From positions 1-12,665 of the forward strand of contig JAFGLK010000124.1 in the NCBI GenBank assembly GCA_016928125.1: DNA of 12,665 bases, written 5' to 3'. Below the pieces are notes generated by a model. That model saw only the letters and a program-made list of their open reading frames with translations, did no database searches and was not told the origin of the DNA. This DNA is from Anaerolineae bacterium. GTDB taxonomy: Bacteria > Chloroflexota > Anaerolineae > UBA1429. The translations under genes were made by a program, and so were the position numbers. This document shows positions 6,145 through 12,665 of the stretch, in pieces (within the stretch, counting starts at the first letter, position 1; each line of letters opens with the position of its first letter).

Positions 6145-8332
6145 TGACCTCGAATACACCCTCGCCCACCTCGCGCGACTGGATCTTTTGATCCGCCGCG
6201 AGGTCATACGGTTACGCCTCCAGACTGGCGACCGGCCCGATGAGGAGTTCCGTGGCCTGTACGTCTCGGATGAAGAGGCCGATCGTCTTCTGGAGCAGGG
6301 CCTCTCGCTCGCCAACCTGCTGTTGAGCCCTTTGCCCACGAATGATACGCTGGCCTCTATCGCGGATGCTGTCCTGGCCGTGGAGGGGCGCATAGCGTCC
6401 ATCCAGAGGGCTGCCCGTGAGCGGGGAAGCACCCTCAAGCTCGATCGCCTCGGTCAGCTCTTCGGTCTGAATAGCTTTGAACGGCAGGTGATCCTCATCT
6501 GCCTGGCTGCGGAAATGGATCTCAAGTACGAGCGGCTTTTCGCCTACCTGCAGGATGATGTCACGAAAAAGCGCCCCACCATCCACCTGGTGCTGCGCCT
6601 GCTCTGCCCAGACGTAGAAGCTCGGCTACAGGCCCGGGCGTCGTTTGAGCCTCAAGCGCCCCTTTCCCGATGGGAGTTGGTGACCTTGCACGAGGATCCT
6701 GGGGCGCGTCGGGCCGTTCTCCTGTCCCGCTACCTGAAGCTGGACGAACGGGTGGTGGGCTATCTGTTAGGATCCGATCAGATCGAACACCGCCTGGAGC
6801 CCATAGCCGCCAGCGCGGCGAGCAACGGAACCGAGAGCCTCCCTGCGGATGTGCGGTCCAGCTTGTCGCAATGGGCGACCGCTTGGGAAGAGAGCTGGGC
6901 GCAGGTGGCCCCTGTGCTCCTTTTCCACGGCCGCTATGGCACGGGCAAGCGCGCTGCGGCCGCTTTCCTGGCCTCCTCTCTCGGCCGGCCTTTGCTCCTG
7001 CTAAGCGCCGCCAGCCTGGCCACCGGTGACCTTCCCCTGGACGAGGGACTGAAACTAGCCGAACGCGAGGCCCTGCTGACAGATGCGCTGCTCTGTTGGT
7101 CAGACGCTGGCCCTTTCCTACAGCCCGAGCCGGGCGGCGAGCTGCAGCATCGCCTGTTCGTGCAGGCGCTAGCCCGCAGCAGCGTGCCGACTGTGCTCCT
7201 CGCCGAGAAGCCCTGGGAGCCAGCCCGCGAGCTGGAACAGCGGCCCTTCTTGCGTCTCGAAATGCGCGATCTGACCTATGCCGAGCGCCGGGCCTTGTGG
7301 CTGGCTGGTTTGGATGGCCGCGACCCACCCCTGAACGACGAGGAACTCGATGCGCTGGCCGGCCGCTTTCGACTCACTGCGGGACAGATCCAGGATGCGC
7401 TCGCCCGAGCTCGCACGCTGGCCTGGACACGCGACCCCTCCAATGGCCATGTGACGGCGCTCGACATCGATGCGGCTTGCCGTGGTCAGGCCCAGAATCG
7501 GCTGGGCACGCTGGCCCGCAAGCTGGAGCCGCGCTATGTCTGGGACGACATCGTTCTCCCGCGCGCGCAATTGACCACGCTACACCTGATGTGCACCACG
7601 GTGCGGCAGCGGCCAACCGTGTATGGCTCGTGGGGCTTTGACCGCAAGCTCTCCTTGGGCAAGGGGCTGATCGCGCTTTTTGCGGGACCATCGGGCACGG
7701 GCAAGACGATGGCGGCGGAGATCATCGCCAACGACCTGGGCCTCGATCTCTACAAGATCGACCTTTCTGCCGTGGTGAGCAAGTACATCGGCGAGACCGA
7801 GAAAAACCTGGAACGCATCTTCAGCGAGGCCCAGGATAGCGATGCCATCCTCTTCTTCGACGAGGCGGATGCCCTGTTCGGGAAGCGCTCCGAGGTAAAG
7901 GACGCTCACGATCGCTATGCCAATATCGAGATCGCCTATCTGCTGCAGCGCACGGAGGAGTACAATGGCCTGGTGATTCTGGCCAGCAACGTCAAGAAGA
8001 ACATGGATGAGGCGTTTGTGCGGCGACTGCACTTCACCGTGGATTTTCCATTTCCGGAGGAGGCCGAGCGTCTGGAGATCTGGCACCGCACTTTTCCGGC
8101 CCAGGCGCCGCGCGCTCAAGATATCGACTTGCCCTTCCTCGCGCGCAAGCTCAAGATCGCAGGCGGCAACATCCGCAACATCATCCTGACGGCCGCCTTT
8201 GTGGCGGCTGAGGAGCATGAGCCGATCGCCATGCGCCATCTGGTGCGCGGCGCCGGGTATGAATACCAAAAGATGGGCAAGCTGGTGGTCGAGAGCGATT
8301 TCGAGCGCTATTTCAACTTGATGCATCCGTAA
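6125..8332 (+). CDS. eCIS-type tandem AAA+ ATPase
   Basis: A 735-aa ATPase of the CDC48-like kind found in extracellular contractile injection system loci (the Afp15/PVC15 role). Residues 1-230 form a helical N-domain. The first AAA module (about 245-455) is degenerate: its P-loop is GRYGTGKR (269-276), with Arg where Thr/Ser binds Mg, and its Walker B region (ALLCWSDAG, 321-329) lacks the Asp-Glu pair. The second module (about 470-735) is intact: GPSGTGKT (521-528), pore loop SKYIGE (552-557), Walker B ILFFDEAD with Asp579-Glu580, sensor-1 Asn622 and arginine finger Arg633-Arg634. Only the second should hydrolyse ATP. In Afp/PVC systems the ATPase is thought to act in assembly or cargo loading. 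The start at 6125 (MVDASADD) follows GGAG by nine bases; GTG 6080 and ATG 6110 are in-frame alternatives without good sites. Confidence 0.9.
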   Translation: MVDASADDLEYTLAHLARLDLLIRREVIRLRLQTGDRPDEEFRGLYVSDEEADRLLEQGLSLANLLLSPLPTNDTLASIADAVLAVEGRIASIQRAARERGSTLKLDRLGQLFGLNSFERQVILICLAAEMDLKYERLFAYLQDDVTKKRPTIHLVLRLLCPDVEARLQARASFEPQAPLSRWELVTLHEDPGARRAVLLSRYLKLDERVVGYLLGSDQIEHRLEPIAASAASNGTESLPADVRSSLSQWATAWEESWAQVAPVLLFHGRYGTGKRAAAAFLASSLGRPLLLLSAASLATGDLPLDEGLKLAEREALLTDALLCWSDAGPFLQPEPGGELQHRLFVQALARSSVPTVLLAEKPWEPARELEQRPFLRLEMRDLTYAERRALWLAGLDGRDPPLNDEELDALAGRFRLTAGQIQDALARARTLAWTRDPSNGHVTALDIDAACRGQAQNRLGTLARKLEPRYVWDDIVLPRAQLTTLHLMCTTVRQRPTVYGSWGFDRKLSLGKGLIALFAGPSGTGKTMAAEIIANDLGLDLYKIDLSAVVSKYIGETEKNLERIFSEAQDSDAILFFDEADALFGKRSEVKDAHDRYANIEIAYLLQRTEEYNGLVILASNVKKNMDEAFVRRLHFTVDFPFPEEAERLEIWHRTFPAQAPRAQDIDLPFLARKLKIAGGNIRNIILTAAFVAAEEHEPIAMRHLVRGAGYEYQKMGKLVVESDFERYFNLMHP

Positions 8333-8347
8333 GGAGGATATCTCTCC
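8331..8347 (+). promoter_or_regulatory. Strong ribosome binding site overlapping ATPase stop
   Basis: TAAGGAGG combines the ATPase stop codon (8330-8332) with a perfect anti-SD complement, followed by ten bases to the ATG at 8348. The arrangement suggests coupled, high translation of the cysteine-cluster protein after the ATPase. Confidence 0.55.
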
Positions 8348-9016
8348 ATGTCGGACAAGGCGGAAGATGAACGAGGAGACGGCCACGCGACAGACCCGAT
8401 CCTGACGCCCGAGCTGCGCCAGGAGTTCGAGCGTGGCCTGCGCTTTGCGCACGTCATGCTGTCTGTAACGCAGGATCAAGGCAACGAAGCGGTGGCCTAT
8501 GTGCAGGCGCTCGCCGAGGTGCTGGCCGAAAAGGGGCTGATCTCCGAGGAGGAGATCGAGGGACCTCTGGAGCGGGCGCGCCAGGAGATCGCCCAGCTGA
8601 TGATGCCGCGGGTACGTCTGGCGGACATGGGGGACAAATACGCCGAGGGGCAGGCCGTGGAGGTGGACTGCTTGAGCCGCCTCCCCCTCTGCCATGGCCG
8701 CTGTTGCACTTTTCGCTTCTTCCTGACCAAGCAGGATCTGGACGAGGGGGTGGCCCGCTGGGACTATGGCAACCCATACTGGATCAGGCAGGGCGCGGAC
8801 GGCCATTGCGTGCACTCGGATCCGATCACGCGCGTGTGCACCATCCATGCCCAGCGGCCGCATATCTGTCGCAAGTACGACTGTCGCAACGACAAGCGTA
8901 TCTGGATCGATTTCGAGAAGCGCATCCCGGCGCCGCCATCCGATCCATCTGGAGAGGCGCCCGTGGCAATGGCCGAGATCGCGCTGCAGAACTCGATGAA
9001 AGGCGCCGAGGAATAG
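8348..9016 (+). CDS. YkgJ-like cysteine-cluster protein (CxxxCC, zinc/iron-binding)
   Basis: A 222-aa protein with eight cysteines in the last 60%: Cys108, Cys115, Cys119-Cys120, Cys154, Cys164, Cys174 and Cys179. The C-x3-CC core followed by GHC..., VCTIH...RPHIC and CR matches the YkgJ/UPF0153 family, predicted to chelate zinc or iron or bind an iron-sulfur cluster; the molecular function is unsettled. Residues 20-105 are an unusual helical extension (ALAEVLAEKGLISEEEIEGPL) that includes a stretch resembling an 'ekGlis.eEle' helix-loop seen in other proteins. It sits 15 bases after the ATPase, with the TAAGGAGG site. No signal peptide or membrane helix is present. What it does in an injection-system locus is unknown; a role in metal handling or modification of cargo is only speculation. 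Confidence 0.82.
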   Translation: MSDKAEDERGDGHATDPILTPELRQEFERGLRFAHVMLSVTQDQGNEAVAYVQALAEVLAEKGLISEEEIEGPLERARQEIAQLMMPRVRLADMGDKYAEGQAVEVDCLSRLPLCHGRCCTFRFFLTKQDLDEGVARWDYGNPYWIRQGADGHCVHSDPITRVCTIHAQRPHICRKYDCRNDKRIWIDFEKRIPAPPSDPSGEAPVAMAEIALQNSMKGAEE

Positions 9017-9033
9017 CGGGCAGGGGAGGCTCG

Positions 9034-9543
9034 ATGTCTGGGCGGGATTGGCAACACTATGTCGCGCCGGATGGTGCGTTCGAGCTCGATCTGCCGCCTG
9101 GTGTGGAGCTAGAGCTGGCCGAACAGCCAGACGAAGCGTATTACTACTGCAGCCCCGTGCCAGAGATGGGCACTTTTTCCGTGCTCTGTGAGCCGTCACC
9201 TGGCTCGTCGCCGCAGGATCTTCTCGACCTGGAACGCCGGCTGGGCGCGGATGTCACCGTCGAGGCCAATGTGTCGACGGAGCGACAGGGTCAGGCAGTG
9301 CATCACTTGCGCTTCCGCACGGCGGAGACGCAGCCACGTGAGAGAGTCGAGGATCCCTCGACGGGACGGATCTATGACATGCCAGAGCAGCACATCGAGG
9401 AGATCGTGGATGTCCTGTTCTGGCGAGGAGAAAGGAAGAACATCAGGGTCGGCTATCGGGTCCGTACCGACGCGCCCGCGGAGCTGGAGGACACTCTTGA
9501 CGAGATGGCCCAAAGCTTCCGGCTTCTGGAAGGGACACGGTAA
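9034..9543 (+). CDS. DcrB/PsbP-fold-like hypothetical protein
   Basis: A 169-aa protein that I cannot name. Its opening (YVAPDGAFELDLPPGVEL, residues 9-26) and its close (DAPAELEDTLDEMAQSFRLLE, about 146-166) resemble the outer ends of the DcrB/DUF1795 and PsbP-like fold, in which a 'pdg.Fel.lP.gw' strand starts the sheet and a helix with 'f..i..SFr' ends it. The middle holds alternating strands (YYYCSP, GTFSVLCEP, VHHLRFRT, VDVLFWRGERKNIRVGYRV). There is no signal peptide, unlike classical PsbP and DcrB, so it should be cytoplasmic. The ATG at 9034 lies four bases after GGGGAGG and 17 bases after the previous stop. DcrB-like proteins do occur near secretion and injection systems, where they may be chaperones, but this is inference. 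Confidence 0.7.
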   Translation: MSGRDWQHYVAPDGAFELDLPPGVELELAEQPDEAYYYCSPVPEMGTFSVLCEPSPGSSPQDLLDLERRLGADVTVEANVSTERQGQAVHHLRFRTAETQPRERVEDPSTGRIYDMPEQHIEEIVDVLFWRGERKNIRVGYRVRTDAPAELEDTLDEMAQSFRLLEGTR

Positions 9544-9585
9544 GGCCGATTCAACGACAGCGCCGATTGTCCAGGGGAGCGATCC

Positions 9586-11175
9586 ATGCCCCAACTCAAG
9601 AGCCCGAGTCATAAACTGAACGAGGCTGGGATCGGGCGCCACAAGCCAGCCAGCAGACTACGCGCGTCGGTCGAAGAGACCGCTGAGCCGCGACACGAGG
9701 CCGTCCCAGATACTGCAGAGCTGGACTCTCGCGGCCGGCCGGTTCTCCGGGTGGAGATCGACGGCGCAAGCCGGGCCCGTGTGCTGAGCCAGTTGCAGCA
9801 GGATCTCGGCAATGCCTACGTTCAGCGTCTGGTGACATCGATGCAGGGGGCGTCGGCCGATCTGGTGACCCAGCGGACGGCGCTCGCCGTGCAACGCACG
9901 CCAGACGGGCTGACGCGGGGCGGTCAGGAGACCGAGGCGCAGCAGACGATCACGCGTCTCACCAATGCCCGTAACCAGATGCTGGCCCACGCCAACCAGA
10001 CCTTTCGCAACACGGGGCGACTGCTTTCCTCGCAAAGAGGGCAGCCGGCACGATTGCTCTTTGATGCGATGACGCTGCGCAGCGACAACGCCAGCATCTT
10101 GAGTAGGCGAGGCGAGAACCCCAGCGAGAGGGCCTACTACTTTTACGGTGCTTCCCAGAATAATGAGCACCGCCATCGCCCCGTCACCATGGGAACCATT
10201 GACGGAAACAAGATCCTGGTTCGCGGTCGTAGTCCGTCTGGCACCTGGCGCACCACCACGCAGATCATGAACACCTTCACCCACGAGGGAAGCCATATCC
10301 TGGTGGCCTCGTACGGAGAGCATCCCGGCACGACGACAGACGCGGCCAGCTTTGATCGCTACAAGGACGAGTTCCGTGCCTATTGGATCGAGCCCACCGG
10401 CCATTGGGGCAGCATGCCCGCCAACGATGCCAAGGCAGCGGCCATTCGTGCACACTTGGTCGGAACGAGCGCAACCGATACCCACGGCTACCCGGCCTTG
10501 AGGACCCACTACTGGTCCAACAACACGTTCAAGACCCAGGTGGATAATCACAAGCGCCCGGATGGCTTTAATCTGAGCAACAACCCCAATCTCGACCGCC
10601 TCTTCCAGTTGCTCAACGGTGTCCGCGGAGGAACCGCGACACGCCAGGATGTTCTGGTGCACCTCATTCGCATGTCGCCGGAGGAACGCACCGAAGCGGC
10701 GGAGAGTGCCCTCATCCAGCGCACCTATCGGTCCATGGGGTATCTGGCCCTGGTTCAAGCGATCACGCAACATGACGACGAGGGCCTGAAGCGGGCCTAC
10801 CAGCGTCTGACGCCGCAGGAGCGGGGGGAAGCAGCCTCGAGCGCTGCGTTGCTGCTCTACATTGACCGTCAGGTTGATCTCCTGAGCCAACGCGCCTCTA
10901 TCTATGCGATGATCCTTGGGGGTGCAGTTGGCCAGTTCGATGCCATGGGTGATTTCCTGGTGGCCTGCTTTGGAGCCCAGATCGATGCCGCGCTGGGTGG
11001 CGGCCTCACCGAGGTGCCCGCCGATGTGCGCAGCGCCCTGCGGCGGCTCGTCTACAGGGCCCGGCTGGCCCTCTTTCGCCTGGTGGAGGAGGCACGCCGC
11101 GAGTACGTGGACGCCCTGCCCAATCCGGTGCGCGGGCGCCTGTTGACTGCGCTTCGTGAGGGAGGGGAGCCGTAG
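9586..11175 (+). CDS. Candidate eCIS cargo with HEGSH metallopeptidase motif
   Basis: A 529-aa protein. Residues 1-65 are polar and disordered. Residues 68-83 (LSQLQQDLGNAYVQRL) match the LQ-x-GN-x-VQR helix that often precedes DUF4157 in eCIS-associated proteins; further VQR motifs follow near 102-104. A folded domain occupies about 120-310. NTFTHEGSHIL (229-239) provides an HExxH zinc motif (His233, Glu234, His237), and Glu262 in KDEFRAYWIE is a good third ligand, as in gluzincins. The C-terminal third (about 345-515) is helical with TPR-like segments and a moderately hydrophobic stretch around 438-475. There is no signal peptide, as expected for particle-loaded cargo. The ATG at 9586 has GGGGAG six bases upstream. 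I infer a peptidase toxin or processing factor; the active-site reading is the weaker step. Confidence 0.72.
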   Translation: MPQLKSPSHKLNEAGIGRHKPASRLRASVEETAEPRHEAVPDTAELDSRGRPVLRVEIDGASRARVLSQLQQDLGNAYVQRLVTSMQGASADLVTQRTALAVQRTPDGLTRGGQETEAQQTITRLTNARNQMLAHANQTFRNTGRLLSSQRGQPARLLFDAMTLRSDNASILSRRGENPSERAYYFYGASQNNEHRHRPVTMGTIDGNKILVRGRSPSGTWRTTTQIMNTFTHEGSHILVASYGEHPGTTTDAASFDRYKDEFRAYWIEPTGHWGSMPANDAKAAAIRAHLVGTSATDTHGYPALRTHYWSNNTFKTQVDNHKRPDGFNLSNNPNLDRLFQLLNGVRGGTATRQDVLVHLIRMSPEERTEAAESALIQRTYRSMGYLALVQAITQHDDEGLKRAYQRLTPQERGEAASSAALLLYIDRQVDLLSQRASIYAMILGGAVGQFDAMGDFLVACFGAQIDAALGGGLTEVPADVRSALRRLVYRARLALFRLVEEARREYVDALPNPVRGRLLTALREGGEP

Positions 11176-11242
11176 ATCGATCGTAGCACAGGAGTCAGGT
11201 TCGCATGGACACCAACATCACAGCATCAGGGAGAGGTCGCAG

Positions 11243-12103
11243 ATGAGTTTGTTTGGAGACGGAGGTGGTCGAGGGGGACTCGGCTGGCTTGTCGGGCTTT
11301 CCGCAGTCGCTATCGGCCTTCTCGGGCTGATCTTCGGGGCGCTTCTCCTCACGAGATGTGGTGCGCCGGCGACTCGGGTGGCCGAGTCTGAGGCCACCGC
11401 CACCGCCACGCCCACCTCGACAGCGACGCCGGCAGCGACGGCTACGGCCATTCCATCAGCGACCGGCACGCCGATGGCGCCGGCTTCCGCCACTTTCACC
11501 GCTGTACCGACCGAGACGTCGGTGCCCACTCTGACGCCAGAGCCCACCGTCACTCCGGAACCCAGTGCCACTCCAGAGCCCACCGCCACGCCGACGGACA
11601 CGCCAACCGTCAGGCCGACGAACACGCCCTGCTTGGTCCAAGTGGACCCGGCCTTTGCCAAGTCTAGGGGCGTCGTGCGGCTGGGCTGCCCGGAGAAGCC
11701 CGCCAACGTGATCTGGGCCGCAGGACAGGCTTTCGAGCGGGGCTATATGCTGTGGCGCAGCGATGCAAACCAGATCACCGTTCTATACCAGGATGGCCGG
11801 CAGCAGACCTTCGCCGACCAGTGGCAGAATCAGCGCTACGTCATCAGACAGGCCCCCTCGGGCCTATTCGCGCCGGTGCGCGGTTTTGGCTGGCTATGGC
11901 AAAACAATGCCGAGGTCGCCAAGGCGTTGGGCTGGGGCACGGAGGAGGAGAAGGGCTTCTGCATTCAGATCCAGTACTTTGTCGGTGGCTTGGCGTTCCG
12001 CAGCGTCACCGAGACTTGCGGATCGGAGTTCAACCGCGCCACCGAGCGCGATTTCAAGCCTCTGTTTTTCATCATCGAGTACAAGGGCGGATGGAGCAGA
12101 TAG
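11243..12103 (+). CDS. Membrane-anchored Thr/Pro-stalk protein
   Basis: A 286-aa protein with one N-terminal membrane helix (about 12-37), a Thr/Pro/Ala-rich stalk (49-129) and a C-terminal domain (about 130-286) with four cysteines (130, 149, 240, 259). The stalk contains three 6-residue repeats, TPEPTV, TPEPSA and TPEPTA (98-115). The domain opens with LGCP...AxQxFERGYMLWR and an ITVLYQDG strand, a pattern I recall from surface-exposed Chloroflexota proteins of unknown role. The topology is N-in with the domain outside. Cys39 lacks a proper lipobox, so lipidation is not predicted. The ATG at 11243 follows GAGAGG by six bases; the frame upstream to 11156 is GTG-started and unconvincing. It lies between two cargo-type genes, so it may be a membrane partner of the particle or simply a neighbour. 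Confidence 0.78.
   Translation: MSLFGDGGGRGGLGWLVGLSAVAIGLLGLIFGALLLTRCGAPATRVAESEATATATPTSTATPAATATAIPSATGTPMAPASATFTAVPTETSVPTLTPEPTVTPEPSATPEPTATPTDTPTVRPTNTPCLVQVDPAFAKSRGVVRLGCPEKPANVIWAAGQAFERGYMLWRSDANQITVLYQDGRQQTFADQWQNQRYVIRQAPSGLFAPVRGFGWLWQNNAEVAKALGWGTEEEKGFCIQIQYFVGGLAFRSVTETCGSEFNRATERDFKPLFFIIEYKGGWSR
11534..11587 (+). repeat. Three 18-bp in-frame repeats coding the Pro stalk
   Basis: Three tandem units encode TPEPTV, TPEPSA and TPEPTA. They are similar but not identical at the DNA level. Such coding repeats can change in number by slippage, altering stalk length. Confidence 0.6.
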
Positions 12104-12219
12104 GCGGAATGAGCTTCGTGATCGGTCTAGCAGGTTCGCCGTGTGGACTGTGGTGGAGATCGCGACGGTCAAGCTGACATGGTCTTTTGGTAGTAGGGGT
12201 TGTATGAAGGGAGGCCAAG
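12104..12219 (+). other. Intergenic gap before the DUF4157 gene
   Basis: The gap of 116 bases is the longest within the plus-strand run. I see no terminator hairpin with a T-run and no confident promoter. CTGACA at 12174-12179 is a fair -35 but lacks a good -10 at 16-18 bases. The ribosome binding site GGGAGG before the next gene ends the gap. Confidence 0.4.
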
Positions 12220-12665
12220 ATGGCCGATGAGAATGAGCGCATGCAGCTCAATCGCGAGCGGCAACGCACCGTTCAGCGCAAGGCATCAGGATTCCAAGAG
12301 GTCCCTGGGGAAAGCGAAGCCAATGCGGTGCGCGACGCTTTCCTGCAACGCGCGGGGACCGAACCGAGCGGGGTAGCATCCGCACTCTCTGGCGCTGATG
12401 GCGCTACCCGGGCGCAGGCGCTGAACCGCCTGCAAGAGGAACGGGGCAACGCGTACGTCCAGCGTGTGGTGGCCGAGGCGCACGGCGCGCCTGGTCGTCT
12501 CGTTGGCCTGCCCCAATCCGAGATGGTGGAGGAGGTCACCCAGCGCAAGGGCTCTGGCAGCCCGCTGCCCGAGGGCACTCGCCAGCAGATGGAGGGAGCC
12601 TTCGGGGCTGATATGGGACACGTGCGCGTGCACGCTGACGGAGAGGCGGCGGCGCTGAGCCGCGA
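12220..12665 (+). CDS. DUF4157 eCIS-associated protein, 5' part
   Basis: The first 148 codons of a gene that runs off the window; its ATG at 12220 has GGGAGG five bases upstream. Residues 1-65 are charged and disordered, with VQR-type motifs near 18-20. Residues 70-84 (RLQEERGNAYVQRVV) carry the same helix as the 9586-11175 gene. From about 115, LPEGTRQQMEGAFGADMGHV and then RVHADGEAAALSR are the start of DUF4157, the peptidase-like domain that marks eCIS loci; its HEL-type zinc motif lies beyond the edge. In known systems DUF4157 proteins are cargo or cargo-processing factors. No signal peptide is present. The enzymatic C-terminal part, which would identify the effector, is missing from view. 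Confidence 0.9.
   Translation, partial: MADENERMQLNRERQRTVQRKASGFQEVPGESEANAVRDAFLQRAGTEPSGVASALSGADGATRAQALNRLQEERGNAYVQRVVAEAHGAPGRLVGLPQSEMVEEVTQRKGSGSPLPEGTRQQMEGAFGADMGHVRVHADGEAAALSR

Noticed and set aside
7580..9199. 539-aa open frame on the minus strand
   Set aside because: It is antisense to the conserved Walker motifs of the ATPase and the cysteine cluster, crosses gene borders, and has the composition of a shadow frame.
9658..10890. 410-aa open frame on the minus strand
   Set aside because: It is antisense to the HEGSH protein, whose own frame has a ribosome binding site and recognisable motifs.

Overview
The window is high-GC bacterial DNA, densely coding on both strands. Several traits point to Chloroflexota, probably Anaerolineae or relatives: a SARP/BTAD-type regulator outside an actinobacterial setting, zinc-ribbon proteins with one membrane helix, a Thr/Pro-rich stalk protein, and AGGAGG-type ribosome binding sites. 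This assignment is an inference from style and protein families, not from a marker gene. No rRNA, tRNA, CRISPR array, insertion sequence or integrase was seen.

The left part (1-4548) looks like ordinary chromosomal background. It holds a YcxB-like membrane protein (minus strand), a triple zinc-ribbon membrane protein (plus strand), and a minus-strand pair encoding an AbrB-family membrane transporter and a formylglycine-type sulfatase. Recognisable promoters serve the first two genes, and another drives the transporter-sulfatase pair.

The right part (4730-12665, running off the end) reads as one plus-strand island linked to an extracellular contractile injection system (eCIS, the phage-tail-like machines of the Afp/PVC type). 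It begins with a SARP/BTAD regulator that has an unusual coiled-coil N-terminus. A 125-bp gap follows, carrying an extended -10 promoter preceded by four tandem 11-bp direct repeats, which is the layout SARP regulators bind. Then come, closely spaced: a 76-aa small protein, an eCIS-type double-AAA ATPase, a YkgJ-like cysteine-cluster protein, a 169-aa DcrB/PsbP-like protein, a 529-aa cargo candidate with an HEGSH metallopeptidase motif, a membrane-anchored Thr/Pro-stalk protein, and the start of a DUF4157 protein. The last cargo candidate and the DUF4157 protein share an N-terminal LQ...GNAYVQR motif, a plausible loading or recognition tag.

The likely logic is that the SARP switches on the operon, the AAA ATPase serves assembly or loading of the contractile particle, and the tagged proteins are cargo. 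The structural genes (sheath, tube, baseplate, spike) are not in this window and should lie beyond 12665 if this reading is right.
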